A stretch of 64,000 nt of DNA from SHZI01 sp040080965 (GTDB lineage: Bacteria > Pseudomonadota > Gammaproteobacteria > Steroidobacterales > GCA-2729495). The position numbers were made by a program, and so were the translations under genes. Shown here in pieces: positions 50,201 through 58,584 of this stretch. Where the stretch lies: NCBI GenBank assembly GCA_040080965.1, contig JBEBHH010000010.1:1-64000 (forward strand), given 5' to 3'. Position 1 is the stretch's first letter, and each line of letters opens with the position of its first letter. The notes under the pieces are model-generated. The model ran no database searches. It saw nothing but the letters and a program-made list of their open reading frames with translations, and was not told where the DNA came from.

Positions 50201-51280
50201 TCAGGACAGCAGCGGCGGCACTGAGCCGTTGCCGAGCAGGAGCCTCGGCAGGTCATGGAGATCCGCCAGGATCCGGTGGGCGCCGGCGCCAGAGAGGAGC
50301 GACGAGGTTCCTGCACCGGTGAGCACCCCGATAGCGTAGAGGCCCGCGGCGTGGCTCGCCTGCATGTCGGCCACGGTGTCACCGATATACACCGTTTCAC
50401 CCGCCTCGAGCCCCATGCGCTCCATGCACAGCAGCAGGCCCTCGGGATCGGGCTTTCGTCGCCCCACATCGTCGGCAGTCACGATCTCCTCGAACAGGTC
50501 CAGCAGCCCGGCGCGTTCGAGTGGCCGGAAGGACTCGCCGCGGGACGCGGTGCATATTCCGAGGCGCACGCCCGCGTCCTTCAGGACGCCAAGAATGCCG
50601 CCGATCCCCGGGTAGACCAGGACGGACTCCTCGAGCACCGCTGGCCAGTGCGCCATGGTGTCCCGACGAAGCTGCGCGATCAGCTGCTGGTCACCGCGTG
50701 ACTCCGGGGGAACCACGAGGTCCCAGAAATGTTCGCCGAAATTCATGGTCCGCGAGATGGCATCAGGGGGAACCAGCCAGCCGAAGGGCTCCAGTGCCCG
50801 TTCGGCGGCAATCCGGTAGCCATCGATCGAATTGACCAGGGTGCCATCGACATCAAAAAGCACGGCGCAGCGGTTTTGCGCCGGAACCGTGTGGAGCGTG
50901 ACCACATCCCCGTCTCCGATCGCGAGCATGGTGCGCAGGGAAACCGAGGCGATCACCTCGACCTGACCTGCCGGATAGCCGGGCACCTCGGGCACCACGA
51001 TGGCGGCGGTGACCGGATTACGGCCGGCGACGGCAACCCGGACGGGGTAGCAGCGAGCCGCGCAGTCAACCGGGCTGTCCGGTACCAACCGGATGCCGGG
51101 TTGTGCCAGGAGAGTCTGCCAGGATGAAGCCACCCCGGGAGCGAGCTGCAGATTGAGCGTCCCCGGGAACGGGTCAATGCCAAGCGCGCGGGTGAACTGC
51201 TGGCGCGCCCAGGTCAGGCCGGTGAAGCAGGCACCCCTGCCCAGTCCCGTCTGGACGACCCCGGTGATGCTGACGCTCAC
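50201..51280 (-). CDS. Fusion of a DUF120 (CTP-dependent riboflavin kinase-like) domain with a HAD phosphatase
   Basis: A 359-aa two-domain protein. Residues about 4-132 match the archaeal riboflavin kinase family DUF120: GLGRGACFTG, FTRALGIDPFPGTLNLQL (Thr41 and Asn43 correspond to the Mg/nucleotide residues of MJ0056), CYPVRVAVAG and VEVIASVSLRTMLAIGDGD. Residues about 138-345 are a HAD hydrolase: DVDGT (Asp143/Asp145), Thr244, Lys276 in GRRKPDP and Asp301 in IGDTVAD. The GTG at 51280 is the only start that fits, with an AGGGA site. It is convergent with the UbiD gene. Flavin phosphorylation is a family-based inference. Confidence 0.78.
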   Translation of the reverse strand: MSVSITGVVQTGLGRGACFTGLTWARQQFTRALGIDPFPGTLNLQLAPGVASSWQTLLAQPGIRLVPDSPVDCAARCYPVRVAVAGRNPVTAAIVVPEVPGYPAGQVEVIASVSLRTMLAIGDGDVVTLHTVPAQNRCAVLFDVDGTLVNSIDGYRIAAERALEPFGWLVPPDAISRTMNFGEHFWDLVVPPESRGDQQLIAQLRRDTMAHWPAVLEESVLVYPGIGGILGVLKDAGVRLGICTASRGESFRPLERAGLLDLFEEIVTADDVGRRKPDPEGLLLCMERMGLEAGETVYIGDTVADMQASHAAGLYAIGVLTGAGTSSLLSGAGAHRILADLHDLPRLLLGNGSVPPLLS

Positions 51281-51371
51281 GGAGTTCCCTGTCTGTGCGG
51301 CGCGCTGGATGCCTCGGTCTCCATGATGCGGCGATTGTGCCGACGCGGAGCCCCGGCATACAACCTCCTGC

Positions 51372-51380
51372 TGATAGAAT
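51372..51380 (+). promoter_or_regulatory. Extended -10 promoter for the epimerase gene
   Basis: TGATAGAAT combines the TGn extension with a good -10 hexamer, in the divergent gap between the riboflavin-kinase/HAD fusion and the epimerase-like gene. It gives a leader of about 23 nt that includes an AAGGA ribosome site. Confidence 0.5.
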
Positions 51381-51409
51381 TGGATTTTCCCTATCCATAC
51401 AAGGACCGC

Positions 51410-52282
51410 ATGTTCATGAAGATCGCGATAGTCGGCGCCGCGTACACCGGCATGGCCGCCGCCCGCCATTTCCGGAGCCTGGGCCACGAAGTCCGGGTCT
51501 CGACGACGCGCGCCGACCGGGTCGCCGAGCTTGCGCCCGTCGCCAACGAGGTCGTGGTCACGAAGGGCAGCGACGTTGCCGGCATGAGCAAGCTGATCAG
51601 CGGCGCAGACGCCGTCGTCCTGACGATGGCCGGCGGCCTGGGGTTCAAGGATGGGAAGCCGTTCATGGATCCGGTGGCCTACCGGGATTCCTACGTGGGC
51701 ACGGCCGATGGCCTGATCGGCGCCCTCGCCGCCGCACCCGGGCTCCGGGAAATCGTGTTCTGCAGTTCCCTTAACGCCTACGGCGATGCCCACGGGGTTT
51801 CGCCTGTCGTGGAAGCGACGCCTCCCAACGCCGCATCACCCGCTGCACAGGTGTTCATCGAGACCGAACAGAAGCTGGCTGCACTGGGCACGAATACCCT
51901 TCGCGTGTGCAATTTCAGGACGGGAACCATCTATGGCCCCGGGCGCGAGCATCGCAATGAACTGCGCCATATCGCGGGCAAGCAGATTCCCTTCGACGGC
52001 AAGTCGGACGCCATGCTGATCCATCGCGACGACGTCGTTCGGGCCATTGCCTTCGCGATCGACAAGAAGCTGTCGGGGCTGTTCAACCTGTTCAACGACA
52101 TTCCGGACAACAAGGAAGACTTCTTCGCAAGGGTCGCAAAACGCGAAGGTCTCGAGCCGGTCACCTGGCTCAGCGTCGTCAAGGGCCCGAAGGGCGTGTC
52201 CAACGCCAGGATCAAGGGCGCCGGCTTCACCTTCATCGATCCCGTCGGCGCCCGGGAGGGCGAGGACCTGCTGGCCCGGTGA
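51410..52282 (+). CDS. NAD(P)-dependent epimerase/dehydratase family protein
   Basis: Extended/atypical short-chain dehydrogenase (290 aa). The nucleotide motif is IAIVGAAYTGMAAARHF, then FCSSLNAYGDAHG takes the place of the usual SSxxVYG segment. The canonical YxxxK is absent; after Glu164 the sequence reads FIETEQKL. RTGTIYGPGREHRNEL and ALIHRDDVVRAI-like MLIHRDDVVRAIA follow. The start may also be ATG at 51416. Its stop overlaps the MFS start by 4 bp (GTGA), so enzyme and exporter are coupled. Substrate unknown. Confidence 0.82.
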   Translation: MFMKIAIVGAAYTGMAAARHFRSLGHEVRVSTTRADRVAELAPVANEVVVTKGSDVAGMSKLISGADAVVLTMAGGLGFKDGKPFMDPVAYRDSYVGTADGLIGALAAAPGLREIVFCSSLNAYGDAHGVSPVVEATPPNAASPAAQVFIETEQKLAALGTNTLRVCNFRTGTIYGPGREHRNELRHIAGKQIPFDGKSDAMLIHRDDVVRAIAFAIDKKLSGLFNLFNDIPDNKEDFFARVAKREGLEPVTWLSVVKGPKGVSNARIKGAGFTFIDPVGAREGEDLLAR

Positions 52283-53493
52283 GCCTCCTGCCGGCACCGG
52301 CGGTCTTCGCGAGCCGGGATTTCAGCCTTTACCTGACCGCCAGGTTCCTGTCTGCGCTGGCCATCCAGATGCAGAACGTGGCGGTCGGCTGGCTCGTCTA
52401 CGACCTCACGCGGGATCCGTTCGCCCTGGGCCTGGTCGGCCTGGCGTCCTTCCTGCCGGCCGTGGCACTCGCGCTCGTCACGGGACATACCGCCGACCGG
52501 TACGACCGGCGAAAGATCCTGGTCGCGTGCTACGTGATCACGCTGGTGACTGCCCTGGGCCTGCTTGCAATAGCGGCTTCCGGCTCGCGTCAGACGCTGC
52601 TTATCTACGCACTGCTGCTCATCTTCGGCATCAGCCGCGCGTTTGCCAATCCGGCCGGGCAGGCTCTCGTACCCAACCTCGTGCCGCCAGAGCAACTCGG
52701 AAACGCCATCGCCTGGAACTCGACAGTCTGGCAGACGGCGACGATTGCTGGACCAGCGCTCGGCGGCCTCCTCTACTACTTCGGGGCGACCGTGGCGTTC
52801 GGCGCAGCGGCGGCCTGCTTCCTGGCGTGCTGCGTCCTGTTCGGCCTGATGCGGAGCAGGATCCAGCCGAAACCGAGCGACGTCACGTGGGAAACCCTGC
52901 TGGCCGGAATCCGCTTCATCCGGTCCCGCCCGGCAATCTTCGGGGCAATCTCGCTGGACCTCTTCGCCGTGCTGCTGGGCGGAGCGACCGCCCTGCTCCC
53001 CGTCTATGCCCGGGATATCCTCAACGTGGGACCTGGCGGCCTCGGCCTCCTCCGGAGCATGCCGGCAGTCGGCGCTCTGCTCGTGGCGCTGTGGCTGGCC
53101 CAGCGCCCGCTCCAGGCCAGGAGCGGGCTCCGGATGTTCCAGGGGGTGGCGCTGTTTGGCCTTGCCACCATCGGCTTCGGGCTGTCGACGAACATCGCGC
53201 TGTCGTGCGTGTTCCTGTTCGTCCTGGGCGCCGCTGACATGATCAGCGTCTTCGTCCGCTCCACGCTGGTGCAGTTCGACACACCGGATGCGATGCGTGG
53301 ACGGGTCGCAGCCGTCAACTCGGTGTTCATCGGTGCGTCAAACGAGCTGGGAGAGTTCGAGTCGGGCGCCGTGGCGGCCGCCATCGGCACGGTGCCCGCC
53401 GTCGTCGTCGGGGGCGTCGGCACGCTGCTTGTCTGCGGCCTCTGGATGCGCTGGTTCCCGGCGCTCCGCTACCGGGACCGGCTTACCGGCTGA
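52279..53493 (+). CDS. MFS transporter (EntS-like, MFS_3 family)
   Basis: A 404-aa major facilitator with about 12 helices. It begins with a GTG overlapping the previous stop. SRDFSLYLTARFLSALAIQM and VGWLVYDLTRDPFALGLVGL are typical of the EntS-like exporters, and the loop 2-3 motif is GHTADRYDRRKIL. The central cytoplasmic loop includes a basic segment (SRIQPKPSDVTWE). Substrate is unknown; the co-transcribed epimerase may make it. Its 3' end overlaps the convergent yqjK-like gene by 25 bp. Confidence 0.88.
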   Translation: MSLLPAPAVFASRDFSLYLTARFLSALAIQMQNVAVGWLVYDLTRDPFALGLVGLASFLPAVALALVTGHTADRYDRRKILVACYVITLVTALGLLAIAASGSRQTLLIYALLLIFGISRAFANPAGQALVPNLVPPEQLGNAIAWNSTVWQTATIAGPALGGLLYYFGATVAFGAAAACFLACCVLFGLMRSRIQPKPSDVTWETLLAGIRFIRSRPAIFGAISLDLFAVLLGGATALLPVYARDILNVGPGGLGLLRSMPAVGALLVALWLAQRPLQARSGLRMFQGVALFGLATIGFGLSTNIALSCVFLFVLGAADMISVFVRSTLVQFDTPDAMRGRVAAVNSVFIGASNELGEFESGAVAAAIGTVPAVVVGGVGTLLVCGLWMRWFPALRYRDRLTG

Positions 53494-53822
53494 GTGCCCG
53501 CCTGCGTGTCGGCCTGGCTGCCGGCGAGGCCGGTGAGCAGCTGGCCAGCGGATCTCAGGCGAAGGAACAGGCCCAGCATGCCGACGCTGCCCGCCAGCGT
53601 GCGGCGCGCTCCACCCCGGCCCAGCAGGAGGGCCATGCCGATCCCGGTGGCCAGCAGGACGGGGGGCGTCGCGTACCGGCGCACCGTGCCGAGAATGCGG
53701 TCGGCCCGGTCGAGCGTGGCGGCGATCGGGGCCATTTCCATCTGCAGGTCCACCCGCTGCAGCGCCGACCGGGCCACCAGGGCTTCGCGGCGGAGGCGCA
53801 GCCTTTCGACGGCGTCGCTCAC
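53469..53822 (-). CDS. YqjK-like protein
   Basis: A 117-aa protein with a basic N-terminal helix (ERLRLRREALVARSALQRVD) and one weak membrane segment (PVLLATGIGMALLLG). It matches the YqjK position and style in the yqjD-yqjE-yqjK trio. Start GTG overlaps the preceding stop (GTGA). Function is unknown. The identification rests more on operon position than on sequence. Confidence 0.65.
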   Translation of the reverse strand: MSDAVERLRLRREALVARSALQRVDLQMEMAPIAATLDRADRILGTVRRYATPPVLLATGIGMALLLGRGGARRTLAGSVGMLGLFLRLRSAGQLLTGLAGSQADTQAGTQPVSRSR

Positions 53823-54226
53823 GGGGCGCGCCCGCGAAGGTCGTCTTCATCCCGGGCCAGCTCGCCCAGGGTGGCGTGGAGGAACGGGGGGCGGGACTTC
53901 ACGCGGGACAGGAACGTCAGGCCGGCAAAGAGGGCCAGCGCAAAGTAGCCAGCGGTGACGAGCGCCGCGGCGAGCACGCGATGCGTGTCCCAGAACGCAA
54001 CGATGATGGTGACCCCGGCAAACAGGATCCCACCCGCGGCGGCGAGCACGGTAATCACGGCCCAGACAGCCAGCCCGGCGGTGCGGTGCAACTCCTCGCG
54101 GAGTTCCACCGACAGCAGCTCGAGGCGGGTCCGCCCGATGCCAATGGCCGTGGCCAGCAGGCCACTGACGGAGGCGATCAGCTGGCGCAGCGGCCCTGAC
54201 GGCCGGCCCGGCCCTTCGGGGTTCAC
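53819..54226 (-). CDS. YqjE-like membrane protein (holin superfamily III type)
   Basis: A 135-aa inner-membrane protein with two close helices (LAVWAVITVLAAAGGILFAGVTIIV and AAALVTAGYFALALFAGLTFL). LIASVSGLLATAIGIGRTRLEL and LSVELREELHR are typical of the YqjE/phage-holin-like family. Despite that family name there is no phage context. The GTG at 54226 overlaps the YqjD-like stop (GTGA), which I prefer over a longer start at 54289. Confidence 0.8.
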   Translation of the reverse strand: MNPEGPGRPSGPLRQLIASVSGLLATAIGIGRTRLELLSVELREELHRTAGLAVWAVITVLAAAGGILFAGVTIIVAFWDTHRVLAAALVTAGYFALALFAGLTFLSRVKSRPPFLHATLGELARDEDDLRGRAP

Positions 54227-54528
54227 CGGCGGCTGATCAGCAGGCCCAGCAGCAGCCCGACGCCGGCCGCGACACCCACCGCCTGCCACGGATTCTCGCG
54301 GACGTACTCATCCGTGCTGGCAGCCGCTTCCCGAACCTGCTCGAGGGCCTCGCCCTCCGCCTCGAGAATGCGGGTCTTCGCCTGTTTCAGCGAGGCCTTC
54401 GCCCGTTCACGGATGCCGTCGACCCGTTCCCCGGTCTGGGCCGCCGTGGCCTGCAGCAGCGCCTCGGCGTCTTCCACGACGGTCTGCAGGTCGTGGAGCA
54501 GTTTCTCGCTGGGAGTCTTCCTGGGCAT
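54223..54528 (-). CDS. YqjD/ElaB family membrane-anchored ribosome-binding protein (DUF883)
   Basis: A 101-aa protein with a long amphipathic helix (about 5-75), the DUF883 motif YVRENPWQAVGVAAGVGLLL and a C-terminal membrane anchor ending in LLISRR. In E. coli these proteins associate with stationary-phase ribosomes at the membrane. It heads the yqjD-yqjE-yqjK-like operon. The ATG at 54528 is preceded by an AGGAGATGC-type ribosome site. Confidence 0.88.
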   Translation of the reverse strand: MPRKTPSEKLLHDLQTVVEDAEALLQATAAQTGERVDGIRERAKASLKQAKTRILEAEGEALEQVREAAASTDEYVRENPWQAVGVAAGVGLLLGLLISRR

Positions 54529-54721
54529 GAGTGCATCTCCTGGTGAAGCGATGGGGCAGGCGCAATCTTAGCAGCCCCGTGCCGGCGCCGACGGCATCGG
54601 GACAGTACGTCTTGTCGGCCCGCAGCGCCCTGGAAACGTGAGGTGCGTCCCCTGCCCGTCAGGGGTCCTTTGGCACATAATCCCCACATGGCGCCGCGGG
54701 GTCGGCTGCCCTGGAGGTTTC

Positions 54722-56614
54722 ATGGCAATAAAGTCCGTGGCTGCCGCGGCAGCCTGTGCGCTGCTGGCTGTCCTGCTCAATAACGCCGCCCTTGCCCAGA
54801 CCACGGGCGGGAACGGGGGCACCTCCCGGCTCATCGTCAAGCTCCGCCCCGCCGCCACGGCCCAGGCCAGTGGCCAGCGGCAGGCGCTCGGGATCGACCG
54901 GGCCGCGACGACGGAACAGCGCGACCGTGCACGACGACTTGCCGAGAAATCGGGGCTGTCAGTGAGGGCTGCGAGGGACCTCGGGCGGGGCATGGTTGCC
55001 CTTGGCCTCGGCCGGCCGCTTGTTGGCGAGGAGCTTCTGCACACTCTCGAGACGCTCCGGGCGGATCCGGACGTGGAATTCGCGGAAGTGGACCAGCGCC
55101 GGCAGGTGCGTGCGCTCCCCAACGACCCGCTCTACTCCTCCCAGTGGTACCTGCAGGGCATCGAAGCTTCCGCCACCAACTTCCAGGCCGCCTGGGACAC
55201 CACAACCGGGTCTGCCGACACGGTCATCGCCGTGCTCGACACCGGCATCCGCTTCGACCATCCGGACCTGGCGGGACGGACCCTGCCGGGTTATGACTTC
55301 GTGTCCGGTGAGTCCAGCACCTCGTTCGCCACGGCCAACGATGGCGACGACTGGGACAGCGATGCATCCGACCCGGGCGACTGGATGTCCAGCGCCGACC
55401 TGCAAAGCAGTGCTTTCGCAGACTGCGGAATGGTTTTCCCCGAAGCCAGTTCCTGGCACGGGACACGGGTGGCGGCCATGACGAGTGCTGCCACCAACAA
55501 CGCCGTGGGCATCAGTGCCGGCACCTGGACCGGAAGCGTCCTTCCCGTCCGGGTGCTCGGCAAGTGCGGCGGCTATGACTCCGACATCGTGGCAGGCATG
55601 CGCTGGGCGGCAGGCCTGCCCGTGGCCGGCGCGCCGGCCAACCCCAATCCCGCCCGCATTCTCAACCTGAGCCTGGGCGGATCGGGCAGCTGCGCCTCGG
55701 TCTACAGCAATGCCATCTCGGAACTGACGGACGCGGGCGTCCTGGTGGTTGCGTCGGCCGGCAATGACAGCGGCCCGGTGGAAGCACCCGCGAACTGCGC
55801 CGGTGTGCTCGCCGTGGGCGGCCTCCGGCACGTGGGCACCAAGGTGGGCTACAGCAGCCTGGGACCCGAGGTGAGCATTTCTGCTCCGGCAGGCAACTGC
55901 CCGAGCACGCCGCTGCTCTGCGAGTTCTCGCTCATCACGGCCACGAACGACGGACAGACCGGGCCGACCACCTCTTCCTACACCGACGACAGCAACGACA
56001 ACTCGAACATAGGCACCAGCTTCTCCGCGCCGATCGTGTCGGCGGTGGCAGGCCTGATGCACGCGCTCAACGACGAATTGACGCCGGAAGAGTTCATCGC
56101 CCGCATCCAGTCGGGTTCGCGGCCGTTCCCCGCACCCTCACCGGGACTGCCCACCTGCCCGAGCCTCGACGCCGCCACCGGCCAGTGCAACTGCACAACC
56201 AGCACCTGCGGCGCCGGCATTGCCGACGCTCCGGGTGCGCTGGCCGAAGCCCTGCGGCCGATGGCCCGCATCGTAAAGCCCGGTGGCAGCGGCGCTGGCC
56301 AGAACGTCACTCTCAACGGGAGCAGCAGCGCTGCGGCCCGCAACCGGACGGTCAGCAGCTACGCCTGGACCGGGGTGAGCGGCAGTCCAGCGTTCGTTGG
56401 CGCGGTGAACGGTGCCAGCGCAACGGTGGCAGTGCCCGATTCGGGCCAGGTCACGGTGCGCCTTACGGTCACGGACGACCTGGGCCGCACTGACGCCCGT
56501 GACGAAACGCTGGGCGCGGCACCCGGCGGCGGTGGCGGCGGCGGCGCCTTCGATCCCCTGGCGTTGCTGGCGCTCGCGCTCCTGCTGGGACGCCCGCGCA
56601 GTCGTCAGCGCTGA
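54722..56614 (+). CDS. Secreted subtilisin-like serine protease (S8) with GlyGly-CTERM tail
   Basis: A 630-aa exported protease. Residues 1-26 are a signal peptide (AAAAACALLAVLLNNAALAQ). An inhibitor-like propeptide (about 35-130) is followed by the S8 domain with Asp173 (VIAVLDTGI), His246 (SSWHGTRVAAM) and Ser433 (GTSFSAP). A PKD-like beta domain covers about 515-595. The end is a glycine run (about 600-606), a hydrophobic helix (PLALLALALLLG) and RPRSRQR, i.e. a GlyGly-CTERM sorting signal. The ATG at 54722 has a GGAGG site; a CATAAT box lies at 54676-54681. Type II secretion is expected for export. Confidence 0.92.
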   Translation: MAIKSVAAAAACALLAVLLNNAALAQTTGGNGGTSRLIVKLRPAATAQASGQRQALGIDRAATTEQRDRARRLAEKSGLSVRAARDLGRGMVALGLGRPLVGEELLHTLETLRADPDVEFAEVDQRRQVRALPNDPLYSSQWYLQGIEASATNFQAAWDTTTGSADTVIAVLDTGIRFDHPDLAGRTLPGYDFVSGESSTSFATANDGDDWDSDASDPGDWMSSADLQSSAFADCGMVFPEASSWHGTRVAAMTSAATNNAVGISAGTWTGSVLPVRVLGKCGGYDSDIVAGMRWAAGLPVAGAPANPNPARILNLSLGGSGSCASVYSNAISELTDAGVLVVASAGNDSGPVEAPANCAGVLAVGGLRHVGTKVGYSSLGPEVSISAPAGNCPSTPLLCEFSLITATNDGQTGPTTSSYTDDSNDNSNIGTSFSAPIVSAVAGLMHALNDELTPEEFIARIQSGSRPFPAPSPGLPTCPSLDAATGQCNCTTSTCGAGIADAPGALAEALRPMARIVKPGGSGAGQNVTLNGSSSAAARNRTVSSYAWTGVSGSPAFVGAVNGASATVAVPDSGQVTVRLTVTDDLGRTDARDETLGAAPGGGGGGGAFDPLALLALALLLGRPRSRQR

Positions 56615-56621
56615 GGCCGGC

Positions 56622-58493
56622 TCACCGGTAGCCCTCGGCCTGCAGCAGGAACAGGCGGGCGTAGTCGCCGTTCAGCGCCAGCAGCTCGGCGTGGGTGCCG
56701 TACTCCACGATCCGGCCGTGCTCCAGCACGGCGATCCGGTCCGCCTGCCGGACCGTGGAGAAACGATGGGAGATGAGGATCGAGATCCGCCCCACGGTGT
56801 GCTCGCGGAAGTACTCGAAGAGCTCGGCCTCCGCGGCCGCATCCATGGAGGCCGTGGGCTCGTCGAGCACCAGGACGTCCGCCGACGTGCGCATGAAGGC
56901 CCGGGATAGCGCAACTTTCTGCCACTGCCCCGTGGAGAGTTCCTTGCCGCCCTTGAACCAGCTGCCGAGCTGGGTCGCGAAGCCCCTGTCGAGGGTGCGG
57001 ATGAAGGGCAGCGCCATGCCCTTGCGGGCGGACTCCTCCCAGCGTGCTTCGTCCGTGTAGGCCTCGATGTCCCCGGCCCCGATGTTTTCGCCCACGGTGA
57101 ACTGATAGCGGTTGAAGTCCTGGAAGATCACCGCGATCTGCCGCCGGAGGGCCTCCCGGTCCCATTCCCGAACGTCCAGGCCGTGCAGCACGACGCGCCC
57201 AGATGTTGGTTGATAAAGACCACATAAAATCTTGATTAAAGTGGATTTACCGGCCCCATTCTCCCCGACAAGCGCCAGGCTCTGGCCCGGCCGGATGTGC
57301 AGGCTGATCTGTTCCAGGGCCGGCTTGCGGGCTCCCGGGTAGGTAAAGGAGACCGCGTCGAAACGCACGCCATCCGCCGGGTCCGGTCCCCGGGCCGACT
57401 CACCCCACTCCTGGGCCGGCGCCTGCTCCAGGTACTCGTACAGGTTGCTGAGGTAGAGGTTGTCCTCGTACATGCCGCCAATTGAACTCAGGCTGGCCGC
57501 CACCGCCGCCTGCCCCTGCTTGAACAGCAGGAGATACATGGTCATCTCGCCGATGGTGATCCCGCCCTGCACCGCCGTGACGGCGATCCAGGCGTAGGCG
57601 CCGTACAGGACGGCAGTGCCGAACAGGCTCAGGGACAGGCCCCAGGTTTCCCGGCGCAGCGTCAGGGCGCGGTCTTCCCGGTAGATCTTGTGGAAGATGG
57701 ACTTGTAGCGCTCGAGGAGCATCGGGCCCAGCTGGAACAGCTGCACCTCCTTGGCGTTGTCCTCCCGGGCCATCACGGTTTCCAGGTAGAGCTGCAGCCG
57801 CGACTCGGGCGCCCGCATACGGAACAGCCGGAAGGCATCGCCGGAAAACTTGGTCTCGGCCACGAAGGCGGGCAGCCCCGCCAGGACGAGGAGGCCCATC
57901 GCCCAGGGTGAGAAGGCGGCGAGGAGCGCGCCGAAGCTCACCAGCGAAACAAGCTGCTGGAAGAGCGCGAAGTTCCGCATCACGAGGCTGAGCGGCCGGC
58001 TGGATGCTTCACGCCGGGCGCGAGTGAGCTTGTCGTAGAACTCCGCGTCCTCGAACTGGGTGAGGTCGAGGGTGAGCGCCTTCTCGAGGATCATCTCGTT
58101 GACGCGCTGGCCCAGCTGGGCGCGGAGCAGCGACTGGCAGGCAGCGATGCCCCGCTGGGCGCCGCCCAGCAGGGCGATGATGCCGGCCTCCATGACCACC
58201 AGCTGCAGCACGGGGCCATAGACGGGCGCCGTACCCGCCCCGCCCAGCACCATCTGCGCCACCACCGCGTCGATGACGAGCTTGCCGACCCAGGCGGCAG
58301 CGGCCGGCAGCAGGCCTGCCGCCAGCGTAAAGAGCGTGAGCAGGACGGTGAGCTGGCGATTGGTGGACCAGACCAGCGCGACGGCGCGCCGGCTGTAGCG
58401 GAGAACGCCAAAGTTCAGGCCGAGCCTGCCAAGCAGGCCCGGCATCACGGTGGACGTGCCGGAACCGGCCGCATGTGGATGGGGGGCGTTCAA
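56622..58493 (-). CDS. ABC transporter with fused membrane and ATP-binding domains
   Basis: A 623-aa half-transporter of the exporter type. A six-helix membrane domain (about 45-330) is followed by an ATPase domain (about 365-610) with Walker A LVGENGAGKSTLIKILCGLY, signature LSTGQWQKVALSRAF (LSTGQ rather than LSGGQ), and Walker B VLVLDEPTASMD. It presumably works as a homodimer; no partner is nearby. Substrate is unknown. The Walker A region (57203-57260) is strikingly AT-rich compared with the rest of the gene. Confidence 0.88.
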   Translation of the reverse strand: MNAPHPHAAGSGTSTVMPGLLGRLGLNFGVLRYSRRAVALVWSTNRQLTVLLTLFTLAAGLLPAAAAWVGKLVIDAVVAQMVLGGAGTAPVYGPVLQLVVMEAGIIALLGGAQRGIAACQSLLRAQLGQRVNEMILEKALTLDLTQFEDAEFYDKLTRARREASSRPLSLVMRNFALFQQLVSLVSFGALLAAFSPWAMGLLVLAGLPAFVAETKFSGDAFRLFRMRAPESRLQLYLETVMAREDNAKEVQLFQLGPMLLERYKSIFHKIYREDRALTLRRETWGLSLSLFGTAVLYGAYAWIAVTAVQGGITIGEMTMYLLLFKQGQAAVAASLSSIGGMYEDNLYLSNLYEYLEQAPAQEWGESARGPDPADGVRFDAVSFTYPGARKPALEQISLHIRPGQSLALVGENGAGKSTLIKILCGLYQPTSGRVVLHGLDVREWDREALRRQIAVIFQDFNRYQFTVGENIGAGDIEAYTDEARWEESARKGMALPFIRTLDRGFATQLGSWFKGGKELSTGQWQKVALSRAFMRTSADVLVLDEPTASMDAAAEAELFEYFREHTVGRISILISHRFSTVRQADRIAVLEHGRIVEYGTHAELLALNGDYARLFLLQAEGYR

Positions 58494-58570
58494 GGCCTGC
58501 CATTATCCCGCCTGCGAGCAATTCCGTCAGGATTTCTGCCCCCGGCGAAACCCGGCGGGACCACGCGCGG

Positions 58571-58576
58571 CATAAT
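58571..58576 (+). promoter_or_regulatory. Possible -10 element just before gluQ
   Basis: CATAAT ends eight bases before the ATG at 58585, so transcription would start next to the start codon. The -35 region is GC-rich. No ribosome site lies in between. Confidence 0.35.
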
Positions 58577-58584
58577 CCCCCGCC

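Noticed and set aside
53819..54226. Holin-like protein as evidence for a prophage
   Set aside because: The YqjE family shares this label. It sits in the yqjD-E-K order and no phage genes are near.
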